Shown here: positions 1 through 6,286 of the stretch, piece after piece
Layout: every line of letters starts with the position of its first letter
Numbering within the stretch: position 1 is the stretch's first letter
Origin: DASSUW01 sp036257565
GTDB taxonomy: Bacteria > Actinomycetota > Thermoleophilia > Solirubrobacterales > Solirubrobacteraceae
DNA length: 6,457 nucleotides
Assembly (NCBI GenBank): GCA_036257565.1
Contig: DATAFH010000097.1
Span: 1-6,457, forward strand
Reading direction: 5' to 3'
Notes under the pieces: generated by a model
The model's input: only the letters and a program-made list of their open reading frames with translations
Told to the model about the DNA's origin: nothing
Databases searched by the model: none
Made by a program: the position numbers and the translations under genes

Positions 1-45
1 CTCATGATCGGCGGCGGATGTGCGATCGACGCGACGGTCATGTGA
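1..45 (+). CDS. possible 3' end of an upstream gene (partial)
   Basis: Frame 1 is open from the window edge to a TGA at 43-45 and encodes 14 residues ending in GGGCAIDATVM. The glycine-rich, hydrophobic character would suit a real C-terminus. The stretch is too short to assign to a family, and another frame is also open across it. If real, the gene ends 87 bases before the SQR-like gene and could belong to the same transcript. Treat it as a weak call. Confidence 0.25.
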   Translation, partial: LMIGGGCAIDATVM

Positions 46-132
46 AACGGCATCGAGATCGGGCGGATCGGGTGGTGTGCTGGACTGTCGTGCGGCGCCG
101 GTCGTATCGATCCGAGAAAGGACAACATCGCC

Positions 133-1332
133 ATGGCACACAACCGGGTTCTGGTGCTCGGCGGGAACTTCGCCGGGCTGACGGCGGCGCTCAGCGTCAA
201 GCACGAGCTCGGCCGTGACGTGGAGGTCACGGTCGTCTCGAAGTCCGACCGGTTCCAGTTCAATCCCTCGCTGATCTGGGTGCCGTTCGGCAAGCGGACG
301 CGAGGAGACCTGACCTTCCCGGTGGCTGCGACGTTCGAGGCCCGCGGCGTCGACTTCGTGCACGCCGAGGCGACGAGGATCGACGTCGAGGGACGCCGGG
401 TCGAGACGTCGCGGGGACCCTACGACTACGACTACCTGGTCATCGCGACCGGCTACCTCAACGACTACGACGTCGTGCCGGGCCTGGGGCCTGGCGGCAA
501 CGCGCACGCGATCACCGATCTCGAGGGCGCGGTCGAGGCCGCCGTCGGCTGGTCGCGCTTCCTCAACGACCCGGGTCCGGTCGTCGTGGCCGCGACACAG
601 GGCGCGGCGTGTTTCGGCGCCGCCTACGAGTTCGTCTTCAACGTCGCGCACCAACTCAAGAAGCACCGGCTCCGGGTCCCGCTCAGCTATGTGAGCGCCG
701 AACCGTTTGCCGGGCACTTCGGGATCGGCGGCCTGCCGGGCGGCGAGAAGCTGCTCGGGATGTTCTTCCGGATGCAGCGGATCGACGGCGTCTTTGACGT
801 CGCCACCCACGAGGTCGCCCCGGGCGAACTGCACCTCGGCGACGGCCGGACGTTGCCGTTCAAGTACGCGATGGTCGTCCCGCCGTTCGTCGGCGCCGAC
901 GTGGTCAAGGCCTCCGGCCTGGGTAACGCCAAGGGGTTCATCGAGGTCAAGCCGACCTATCAGACGCACACGCACACGAACGTCTACGCGGTCGGCATCG
1001 CCACGGCGGTCAACGCGCCGTGGGAGAGCGCGAACGCGCTCGGCGTGCCTAAGACAGGCTTTCCGGTCGAGACGATGGCGCGCGTGGCGGCCGCGAACAT
1101 CGCCAGCCAGATCCGGGGCCAGGAGCCGACCCGGGAGGAGGACTTCGCCGACATCCCGGCCGTCTGCATCATGGACGCCGGCAACAACGGCGTGGTCATC
1201 CTGGCCGACCGCATGCTGCCGCCGCGCAAGCGGGCGCTGATGATTCCCGGCCCGCAGTCGCACCTCGCCAAGCTCGCGTTCGAGCGCTACTTCCTGTGGA
1301 AGACGCGCAACGGCTACGTGAAGCTGCCCTGA
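133..1332 (+). CDS. sqr: sulfide:quinone oxidoreductase-like FAD flavoprotein
   Basis: This 399-residue protein is a pyridine nucleotide-disulfide oxidoreductase-fold flavoprotein of the sulfide:quinone oxidoreductase (SQR) type. The family oxidises sulfide at the inner face of the membrane, passes electrons through FAD to quinone, and releases sulfane sulfur. Visible features are the N-terminal dinucleotide-binding strand-turn-helix (VLVLGGNFAGL, residues 6-16), the second FAD motif ending in IATG (104-107), Cys160 in the AACFGAAYEF segment, the VPKTGFPVE segment (305-313) typical of SQR, Cys345 in AVCIMDAG, and a C-terminal amphipathic tail (FERYFLWK, 383-390) matching the SQR membrane-binding end. 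The protein has only these two cysteines, placed like the pair that carries the sulfur bridge; the third cysteine of classical SQRs is missing. The ATG at 133 is preceded by AAAGGA at 117-122, ten bases upstream. Another NDH-2/FCSD-like flavoprotein is possible but less likely. Confidence 0.85.
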   Translation: MAHNRVLVLGGNFAGLTAALSVKHELGRDVEVTVVSKSDRFQFNPSLIWVPFGKRTRGDLTFPVAATFEARGVDFVHAEATRIDVEGRRVETSRGPYDYDYLVIATGYLNDYDVVPGLGPGGNAHAITDLEGAVEAAVGWSRFLNDPGPVVVAATQGAACFGAAYEFVFNVAHQLKKHRLRVPLSYVSAEPFAGHFGIGGLPGGEKLLGMFFRMQRIDGVFDVATHEVAPGELHLGDGRTLPFKYAMVVPPFVGADVVKASGLGNAKGFIEVKPTYQTHTHTNVYAVGIATAVNAPWESANALGVPKTGFPVETMARVAAANIASQIRGQEPTREEDFADIPAVCIMDAGNNGVVILADRMLPPRKRALMIPGPQSHLAKLAFERYFLWKTRNGYVKLP

Positions 1333-1368
1333 CACCCGCGCGGCGTTGGATTAAGCGCAACGAGAACC

Positions 1369-1412
1369 GTAGTAACTACTCTACAACTGTGTGGTTGTTA
1401 TCTTGTAGAGTA
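1369..1412 (+). promoter_or_regulatory. predicted ArsR operator/promoter with nested palindromes
   Basis: This AT-rich island sits in the gap between the SQR-like gene and arsR. It holds a perfect 10-base inverted repeat, TACTCTACAA at 1377-1386 and TTGTAGAGTA at 1403-1412, separated by 16 bases. Inside it is a second pair, ACAAC at 1383-1387 and GTTGT at 1394-1398. Just upstream and touching it is GTAGT-A-ACTAC at 1369-1379. Candidate -10 hexamers of the TAnnnT form are TATCTT (1399-1404) and TAGAGT (1406-1411); no good -35 was found. Dyads overlapping the promoter are what ArsR-family autorepressors use, so this is the likely autoregulatory operator. The symmetry is seen; the binding is inferred. 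Confidence 0.6.
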
Positions 1413-1418
1413 TGAGAC

Positions 1419-1793
1419 GTGCCGCTTCCGCATCCGATCTCCGACGAGCTGCTCAGGCTCATCGCCCACCGGTTCCATCTTCTGGGCGAGCCGATGAGGC
1501 TCCGGCTGCTGGATCGGCTACGCGACGGCGACGCGACCGTCCAGGAGCTGGCTGACGCGCTCGAGACCTCGCAGCAGAACGTCTCCAAGCACCTCGGGAT
1601 GCTGGCCGAGGCCGGGATCCTCGCGCGGCGAAAGGACGGAACCCGTGTCCAATATCGGATCGGCGACGAGGAGGTCCTCGCCCTCTGCGAGCAGATGTGC
1701 GGCTCGCTCGAGCACGAGCTGCGCGGCCTCGCCGCGCTGGCCGACGACCTCGCGGCCCGACCGGTCGCGCTGACCCTGCAACAGATGGAGTGA
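1419..1793 (+). CDS. ArsR-family winged-helix repressor with a CxxxC pair
   Basis: This 124-residue protein has the ArsR/SmtB winged-helix layout. The N-terminal helix runs into GEPMRLRLLDRL (23-34), the recognition helix into SQQNVSKHLGML (51-62), and the wing spans about 66-81 (GILARRKDG to QYRIGD). It probably represses its own operon and perhaps sqr from the palindromes just upstream. The metal-site motif ELCVCDL of arsenic sensors is absent. The only cysteines are Cys90 and Cys94 (ALCEQMC) in the C-terminal dimerisation helix, which suits a thiol, persulfide or metal sensor; the family alone does not say which. The start is the GTG at 1419, because the ATG at 1412 is in another frame. 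The leader is very short: AGAG at 1407-1410 is the only Shine-Dalgarno-like sequence, and the message may be leaderless. It opens a five-gene operon. Confidence 0.9.
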   Translation: MPLPHPISDELLRLIAHRFHLLGEPMRLRLLDRLRDGDATVQELADALETSQQNVSKHLGMLAEAGILARRKDGTRVQYRIGDEEVLALCEQMCGSLEHELRGLAALADDLAARPVALTLQQME

Positions 1794-1798
1794 TACCG

Positions 1799-2143
1799 AT
1801 GGATGTGACGACCGAGACCTTCGACCGCGACGTGATCGAGCGCTCGCGCGAGCTGCCTGTCGTCGTCGACTTCTGGGCCGCCTGGTGCGGACCCTGCCGC
1901 ATGCTCGGGCCGGCGCTCGTGAGCGAGGCCGGCAAGCGCGCCGGCCGGCTCGAGCTGGTCAAGCTCGATGTCGACGCTGAGCAGGAGATCGCGGCGCGCT
2001 ACGGGATCCGCAGCATTCCCACCGTCGCCGTCTTCCGCGACGGTGAGCCCGTGACCGGCTTCATCGGCGCGCTGCCGGCGAAGGCGATCAGCCGCTTCTT
2101 CGACGAGCACGTGCTCGCCGAGTCCTCCGAGCAGGCAGCGTGA
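1799..2143 (+). CDS. trx: thioredoxin
   Basis: This 114-residue protein is a full-length, single-domain thioredoxin with no signal peptide, so it acts in the cytoplasm as a dithiol reductant of disulfides and persulfides. The active site WCGPC has its cysteines at 30 and 33, preceded by VVVDFWAA. The cis-proline is Pro74 in SIPTV, and the buried Asp24 of VDFW is present. The strand pattern LVKLDVD (53-59) and AVFRDG (77-82) completes the fold. The frame is open further upstream inside arsR, but the ATG at 1799 is preferred because GGAG at 1787-1790 lies eight bases before it and the family normally begins here. It starts 5 bases after the arsR stop, so the two are co-transcribed. A dedicated thioredoxin in an ArsR-controlled sulfur operon suggests persulfide reduction rather than general housekeeping; that role is inferred. 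Confidence 0.93.
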   Translation: MDVTTETFDRDVIERSRELPVVVDFWAAWCGPCRMLGPALVSEAGKRAGRLELVKLDVDAEQEIAARYGIRSIPTVAVFRDGEPVTGFIGALPAKAISRFFDEHVLAESSEQAA

Positions 2144-2147
2144 TGCC

Positions 2148-2609
2148 ATGCCAGCCCAGGTACGTCACAAGGAATTCCGCTTCCCCGTCGAGATCGGCTG
2201 GGAGGGCGGGCGCCGCACGACCGCCCGCGTCGACGGCAAGCCGCCGCTGGCGATCGCCACGCCTCCCGTATTCCGCGGTAGCGACCCCGAGCTCTGGAGC
2301 CCCGAGGACGCCTTCGTCGCTTCCGCCGGGTCATGCCTGGCGGTGACGATCGCCGCTCTGGCCGAGCGCGAGCAACTGACGCTCCACGGCCTCTCCGTGG
2401 AGGCCGAGGGCATCGTCGGGCGCCGACCCGACGGCCGCTTCGGCTTCGTGCGCCTCGAGCAGACAGTGTTCATCGACGTCGACGCCGCGGACGAGCACGC
2501 CGCACTGACGCTCGTCGCGAAGGCCGAGGAGGGATGTCTGGTCACCGTCTCGCTCGACCTGCCCGTCGCGACAAGAGTCGAGCTCCGTCCCCGCGTCCCC
2601 GCCGGCTAG
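2148..2609 (+). CDS. OsmC/Ohr-family thiol peroxidase-like protein
   Basis: This 153-residue protein matches the OsmC/Ohr family in length and layout. An N-terminal beta region contains the segment WSPEDAFVASAGSC, giving Cys63 at the start of the long central helix (VTIAALAERE). The second conserved cysteine is Cys130 in KAEEGCLVTVSL, just after the LVAKAEEGC helix. In the family these two cysteines reduce organic hydroperoxides, and some members act on persulfides; the dithiol usually gets electrons from lipoylated proteins or thioredoxin-like partners. The WSPEDAF wording points to the general OsmC-like branch rather than classical Ohr. The ATG at 2148 is four bases after the thioredoxin stop; the ribosome site is weak (AGG at 2133-2135), so translation may be coupled. 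The thioredoxin next door is a natural electron donor, but that pairing is inferred. Confidence 0.88.
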   Translation: MPAQVRHKEFRFPVEIGWEGGRRTTARVDGKPPLAIATPPVFRGSDPELWSPEDAFVASAGSCLAVTIAALAEREQLTLHGLSVEAEGIVGRRPDGRFGFVRLEQTVFIDVDAADEHAALTLVAKAEEGCLVTVSLDLPVATRVELRPRVPAG

Positions 2610-2611
2610 CC

Positions 2612-3790
2612 GTGCGCGCCGCGGTCCACAGCGACGGCCCCGTCGCGCCGGCGCGGCGCCGGCGCCGCCGCGGCGCGCTCACCGCAGACGCGCTGCTCGA
2701 GCCGTGGTTTTCCTCGCTGAAGCCGTACCTCGGGGACATCCGGCTCTTCGACGCCCATACGCATCTCGGCTGCGCCGATCCCGACGGCTCGTGCCTCGGC
2801 GCCGCCGAGCTGCGCGCTGCGCTCGGGATCGTCGACGCCCGCGCGGTCGTGTTCCCGCTCGCCGAGCCCGGCTCCTACCGGGCGGCCAACGACCGCATGC
2901 TCGCCGCCGCCGAGTTCGCGCACGGCCGGCTCGTGCCGTTCTGCCGCGTCGATCCGCACCGCGGCGGCCTGCACGAGGCGGAGCGCGCCGTCCGGCTCGG
3001 CGCGGCGGGGATCAAGCTCCATCCTCGCGCCGAGCACTTCAGCCTCGCCGACCCCCAGGTCGGCGAGATCATGGCGTTCGCCGAGGAGCGATGGCTGCCG
3101 GTGATCGTGCACGCGGGGCGCGGGATCCCGTCGCTCGGACGTGACGCGCTCGACGTTGCGCGCGCGTACTCGGGCGCGCCGCTCATCCTCGCGCACGCCG
3201 CGATCGCGGACCTGGCCTGGATCTGGCACGACGCGGCCGGCCGGCGCAACCTGTTCTTCGACACCGCGTGGTGGAACACGGCCGACCAGCTCGCGCTGTT
3301 CGCCCTGATCCCGCCCGGGCAGATCCTCTTCGCATCGGACACGCCGTATGGGCGCACTGTCGCCGCCGCCGCGGTGGTGCTGCGCGCCGCGCTCGCCGCG
3401 GGGCTCAGTCGCGAGCAGATCGCGTCGGTCGCCGGCGGCCAGCTCGAGCGCCTGCTCGCCGGCGCCGAGCCGCGCGACCTCGGCCCGGCACCGGCGACGA
3501 CCGTGCCCGGGCCGGGACCGCTGCTCGAGCGCATCCACACGCTGCTCGTCGCGGCAGCCGCGCGGTTGACCGGCGGCTACCCGGCGGACGAGTACCTGGA
3601 GCTCGCGCGCCTCGCCTGCGAGCTGCCGAGCGATCACCCGGATGCCGACGCTGCCGCGTCGGTGCGCGAGCTGCTCGACCGGCACGCCGCCTATACAGCG
3701 ACCGACCCGCCCCAGCGCGGTCCGCGGCCGCCCGGTGTGCACATGATCTTCGTCGCGGCCGCGGTCGCCCGCACTCCGGTGCTGCCATGA
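2612..3790 (+). CDS. amidohydrolase-2-type metal-dependent hydrolase with C-terminal extension
   Basis: This 392-residue protein contains an amidohydrolase TIM barrel at about residues 43-285. Metal and catalytic candidates are the HTH pair His49 and His51 (FDAHTHLG), the KLHP segment with Lys135 and His137, His167 (VIVHAG), His195 (LAHA) and Asp243 (FASDTPYG), in the order expected for the amidohydrolase-2 (PF04909-like) group, which includes decarboxylases and hydrolases. The exact substrate cannot be told. Residues about 287-392 lie beyond the barrel: a Pro/Gly linker, two probable helices (LLERIHTLLVAAAARL and residues near DEYLELARLACELP) and a proline-rich tail. The N-terminus has a run of six arginines (15-20). 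The frame is open upstream, but the GTG at 2612 is the only standard start after the osmC stop, two bases away; no clear ribosome site is visible. The stop overlaps the next gene by four bases, implying coupled translation. Confidence 0.82.
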   Translation: MRAAVHSDGPVAPARRRRRRGALTADALLEPWFSSLKPYLGDIRLFDAHTHLGCADPDGSCLGAAELRAALGIVDARAVVFPLAEPGSYRAANDRMLAAAEFAHGRLVPFCRVDPHRGGLHEAERAVRLGAAGIKLHPRAEHFSLADPQVGEIMAFAEERWLPVIVHAGRGIPSLGRDALDVARAYSGAPLILAHAAIADLAWIWHDAAGRRNLFFDTAWWNTADQLALFALIPPGQILFASDTPYGRTVAAAAVVLRAALAAGLSREQIASVAGGQLERLLAGAEPRDLGPAPATTVPGPGPLLERIHTLLVAAAARLTGGYPADEYLELARLACELPSDHPDADAAASVRELLDRHAAYTATDPPQRGPRPPGVHMIFVAAAVARTPVLP

Positions 3791-5223
3791 GCGCCGGGCC
3801 CGTCGCGCCGCAAGCTTTCCTCGAGGCCCATCCCGAGTACGCCGCCACGGCCGTGCTCGACGAGCTTCGGGCAACCGACTACGCGCGCCTCGACGATGGC
3901 GGGCACGTGTACCTGGACTACACCGGCGGCGGGATGTTCGCCACATCGCAGCTCCGTGAGCACGTGGCGCTTTTGGAGCGCACGGTGTTCGGCAACCCGC
4001 ACTCGATCAACCCGACGTCGGCGGCGAGCACGGAGTTGATCGAACGCGCCCGCGCGTACGTGCTCGAGTTCTTCAACGCCTCGCCGGACGAGTACGTCGC
4101 GATCTTCACCCCGAACGCGACCGGTGCGCTCCGCCTGGTCGGCGAGGCGTACCCCTTCCACCGCGGGGACCGCTTCCTGCTGACGTTCGACAACCACAAC
4201 TCGGTCAACGGCATCCGGGAGTTCGCCCGCGCCCGCGGCGCCGATACCACCTACGTGCCCAGCGTCGCGCCCGACCTGCGCGTCGACGCGAGCCTGCTGC
4301 CCCGGTACCTGACCGAGACGACCGGCGACCACCACAACTTGTTCGCCTACCCGGCGCAGTCGAACTTCTCCGGCGTCCAGCACCCGCTCGAGTGGATCGA
4401 GCAGGCGCACGAGCACGGCTGGGACGTCCTGCTCGACGCCGCCGCGTACGTGCCGACGAACCGGCTCGACCTCGCCCGCTGGCACCCGGACTTCGTCGCG
4501 CTGTCGTTCTACAAGATGTTCGGCTGGCCGACCGGCGTCGGCTGCCTGATCGCCCGCCGCGACGCGCTCGCCAAGCTCGAGCGGCCGTGGTTCTCCGGCG
4601 GCACGATCGTCGCCGCGTTCGTGCAGCGCCAGTACTACGACTTCGCGCCCGGCGCCGCGCACTTCGAGGACGGCACGGTCAACTACCTCAACCTGCCCGC
4701 CGTCGAGATCGGGCTGCGGTTCCTCGACCGAATCGGCATGGACACGATCCACACGCGCGTCGGCGCGCTCGGCGCCTGGCTGCTCGACCGGCTCGCGGCC
4801 CTGCGCCACGGCGACGGCTCGCCGGCCACGACGATCTACGGCCCCACGTCATGGCAGGGCCGCGGCGCGACGATCGCGTTCAACTTCCTGCACCCGGACG
4901 GCAGCGTCGTCGACGAGCGCTACGTCGATCGGGTCGCCGGCCGGCACAACATCTCGCTGCGCACCGGCTGTTTCTGCAATCCCGGGGCGGGCGAGGTCGC
5001 CTTCACGATCTCGCGTGAGACGCTCGTGGGCGGCGAGTTCGGCCACGGCATGAGCCTCGACGACTACATGCGCGCGATCGGGCTGCCCTCCGGCGGCGCC
5101 ATCCGCGTGTCCCTCGGGCTGGCGTCCAACCTCCCGGACGTCCAGCGCTTCCTGGACTTCGCCGCCGAGTTCATCGACCTCACCAACACACCCAACGACC
5201 TGCCCGAGCGCCACAGCTGCTGA
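3787..5223 (+). CDS. class V PLP enzyme, Moco sulfurase-like cysteine desulfurase
   Basis: This 478-residue protein is a fold-type I, class V aminotransferase-family enzyme close in style to the N-terminal NifS-like domain of molybdenum cofactor sulfurase. It probably takes sulfur from cysteine or a related donor and holds it as a persulfide. Key features are the substrate/cofactor loop YLDYTGGG (42-49), the FTPNATGAL phosphate-binding region (107-115), Asp217 in LLDAAAY (the residue that pairs with the PLP ring nitrogen), Lys243 in SFYKMFGWPTG (Schiff-base lysine), and the sulfur-accepting loop RTGCFCNPGA with Cys395 and Cys397, very like the Moco sulfurase loop. The protein also ends in cysteine (478). 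No MOSC domain follows, so the acceptor is unlikely to be recognised as in eukaryotic Moco sulfurase. The ATG at 3787 overlaps the amidohydrolase stop as ATGA. An isopenicillin-epimerase-like role is an alternative, but the cysteine loop argues against it. Confidence 0.87.
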   Translation: MSAGPVAPQAFLEAHPEYAATAVLDELRATDYARLDDGGHVYLDYTGGGMFATSQLREHVALLERTVFGNPHSINPTSAASTELIERARAYVLEFFNASPDEYVAIFTPNATGALRLVGEAYPFHRGDRFLLTFDNHNSVNGIREFARARGADTTYVPSVAPDLRVDASLLPRYLTETTGDHHNLFAYPAQSNFSGVQHPLEWIEQAHEHGWDVLLDAAAYVPTNRLDLARWHPDFVALSFYKMFGWPTGVGCLIARRDALAKLERPWFSGGTIVAAFVQRQYYDFAPGAAHFEDGTVNYLNLPAVEIGLRFLDRIGMDTIHTRVGALGAWLLDRLAALRHGDGSPATTIYGPTSWQGRGATIAFNFLHPDGSVVDERYVDRVAGRHNISLRTGCFCNPGAGEVAFTISRETLVGGEFGHGMSLDDYMRAIGLPSGGAIRVSLGLASNLPDVQRFLDFAAEFIDLTNTPNDLPERHSC

Positions 5224-5236
5224 CAACCGCTCGACG

Positions 5237-5667
5237 TCAGCGCCGTTCGTAACGATTCGAGCCCGCGGCAGTAGTGGGAGCCGTCCCGGCACGCCATCCG
5301 CGAGCCCGGCATCGACGAGGTCGCGATCGCCGCTGACGATCGCGTCGACATTCTCGCTGCGTGCGAGGGCGACGAGGTAGCCGTCCTTGCGGTCTCGTGT
5401 CACCACCGGCGGCTCGACTGGGTCGTCGACGATCGTCGCGTGTCGCCGGATGCGTTCGACGAGCTCACGAACGGTCCGCTCGTCGACGTTAGGCGGCGAG
5501 CTTCGGGCGCCGCCAGCACCAGTTCGAGCTCGGCGAGCAGCAGTGGGCTGGCGAGGACCTTGATGCGGTCGTCCACGAACGCTCGCATCACGAGGTCGGG
5601 TGCGCCGCCCGCGGCTGCCGATGAGCGCCGAGATGAAGACGCCTGGATCGATGACGACGCGGATCAC
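5237..5667 (-). pseudogene. frameshifted PIN-domain toxin of a toxin-antitoxin pair
   Basis: Read on the - strand from the GTG at 5667, the first 19 codons give a PIN start (VVIDPGVFISALIG). The frame must then slip: an extra G in the GGG run (plus-strand CCC at 5608-5610) moves the next part (APDLVMRAFVDD ... LLLAELELVL, 5609-5493) into a second frame. Near 5491-5492 one base is missing and the first frame resumes (VDERTVRELVERIRR ... DAIVSGDRDLVDAG). PIN proteins are RNases using clustered acids; Asp7, the Glu of LLAELE and the aspartates of SGDRD are still readable, although the usual Asn after the first Asp is Gly. After about 5293 the first frame does not stop but runs antisense into the PLP gene; a stop in a third frame at 5237-5239 gives the family's usual length of about 140 residues. 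It overlaps the antitoxin stop by four bases (GTGA). Sequencing error is an alternative to true decay. Confidence 0.65.
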
Positions 5668-5906
5668 GCAGCGCCGCGCTCGCGGCGCGAGCTGCGCAGC
5701 TCCTCGTATGCGATGCGCTCCGCGTCGTGCTCGGTCAGCCCGGCGGACGACTGCGTGGCGTCGAGCAGGCGCCCGAGCAGGTACGCGTTCAAGGCGCGCT
5801 CGACGACCGTCGCGTCGCTCGCGCGGTCGAGGCCGAGCTGAACGCGCGCACGCTCGACGATCTCCGCATCGAGCTCGAGGCTCACCTTCTCATCGCGCCC
5901 GGCCAT
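5664..5906 (-). CDS. ribbon-helix-helix-type antitoxin
   Basis: This 80-residue protein begins MAGRDEKVSLELDAE, a short beta strand (KVSLEL) followed by helices (EIVERARVQLGL and DATVVERALNAYLLGRLL), the pattern of ribbon-helix-helix antitoxins that bind the operator and cap the toxin with their charged C-terminus. The tail is acidic then basic (TEHDAERIAYEELRSSRRER). The frame is open back to 6023, but the ATG at 5906 is chosen because GAGGA stands just upstream and the residues before it are low-complexity. Its stop overlaps the toxin start by four bases, the standard antitoxin-first arrangement. The reading frame is intact even though the toxin is not. The family assignment rests on pattern only; a related short DNA-binding protein is possible. 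Confidence 0.65.
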   Translation of the reverse strand: MAGRDEKVSLELDAEIVERARVQLGLDRASDATVVERALNAYLLGRLLDATQSSAGLTEHDAERIAYEELRSSRRERGAA

Positions 5907-6187
5907 CGCATCCTCGCGGTAGCGGTCGGCGCGGACAGGCGAGCGGCGCGAGCTCGCGCCGGACCGCCGCGCCGCCGACAGTGCCTCAAGTGCACCGCGT
6001 CGTAGGGCACGCGGCGAGGCCATTAGCGGACAGCCAGAAACGCGTCGGCGCCGGCGAACTCAAGGTACTCACGCGGTACCGGAGGATGCCGAACGATGCG
6101 GATCGGTGCTGTCGGTTGCAGACGCGACTCGCGCGGCCTGTGCAGGGACTTTGGCTCTGCGCGGGGCCGTTCGCGAGCGTCGCCGGA
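5907..6187 (+). other. gap without a convincing gene
   Basis: Between the antitoxin start and the tRNA remnant I see no gene I can support. The antitoxin promoter should lie at its left end, read leftward, but no clear -35/-10 pair stands out. There is a short hairpin candidate, GGTAC at 6064-6068 and GTACC at 6076-6080. A - strand frame ends here at 6023 with a plausible-looking tail (REYLEFAGADAF), but most of that frame is the antisense of the tRNA piece, so it is not called. Confidence 0.4.
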
Positions 6188-6234
6188 CTGCCATGGTAAG
6201 GAAGGGGTCGCCGGTTCGAGTCCGGCAGAGGGCT
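6188..6234 (+). tRNA. 3' half of a tRNA-Thr(GGT) gene, probable attachment-site scar
   Basis: The stretch reads as the right half of a tRNA. Anticodon stem CTGCC (6188-6192) pairs with GGAAG (6200-6204) apart from one G-A mismatch. The loop is AT-GGT-AA with anticodon GGT at 6195-6197 (threonine). The variable loop is 6205-6209. The T arm is perfect: GCCGG / TTCGAGT / CCGGC (6210-6226). The 3' acceptor strand AGAGGGC (6227-6233) and discriminator T follow; CCA is not encoded. The matching 5' acceptor (GCCCTCT) and D arm are absent upstream, so this is not a functional gene. A tRNA 3' half alone is the usual product of tyrosine-integrase insertion and imprecise loss. The mismatch at the anticodon stem may mark where homology to the intact tRNA begins. 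Confidence 0.8.
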
Positions 6235-6236
6235 CT

Positions 6237-6254
6237 AGGGATTTGCAGGGATTT
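6237..6254 (+). repeat. tandem 8-base direct repeat, 10-base period
   Basis: AGGGATTT occurs at 6237-6244 and again at 6247-6254, directly after the tRNA 3' end. The spacing of one helical turn fits paired protein sites, such as integrase arm sites; that role is inferred. Confidence 0.6.
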
Positions 6255-6286
6255 CTCTTCGGCGTCACGGGATTCCGGGACAGACG

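Noticed and set aside
18..218. Small arginine-rich + strand frame over the sqr start
   Set aside because: Overlaps the well-supported sqr start in another frame and has no recognisable features.
2645..2680. Dense GCGCCGGCG-type inverted repeats as a terminator or operator
   Set aside because: They lie within the arginine-rich start of the amidohydrolase, lack a T-run, and are expected from CGC/CGG/GCG codons.
2606..3946. Long - strand open frame opposite the amidohydrolase
   Set aside because: It is antisense to a well-supported gene, arginine-rich, and results from the lack of stops in GC-rich DNA.
3691..4809. Long - strand open frame opposite the PLP enzyme
   Set aside because: Valine/arginine/glutamate-rich shadow of the real gene, which carries clear PLP and cysteine motifs on the other strand.
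4849..5236. Continuation of the PIN frame into the PLP gene
   Set aside because: It has no PIN character and is antisense to the PLP gene; the frame is open only because the normal stop was lost.
5224..5260. Terminator after the PLP gene
   Set aside because: Only a weak four-base stem around 5246-5256 and no T-run; not supported.
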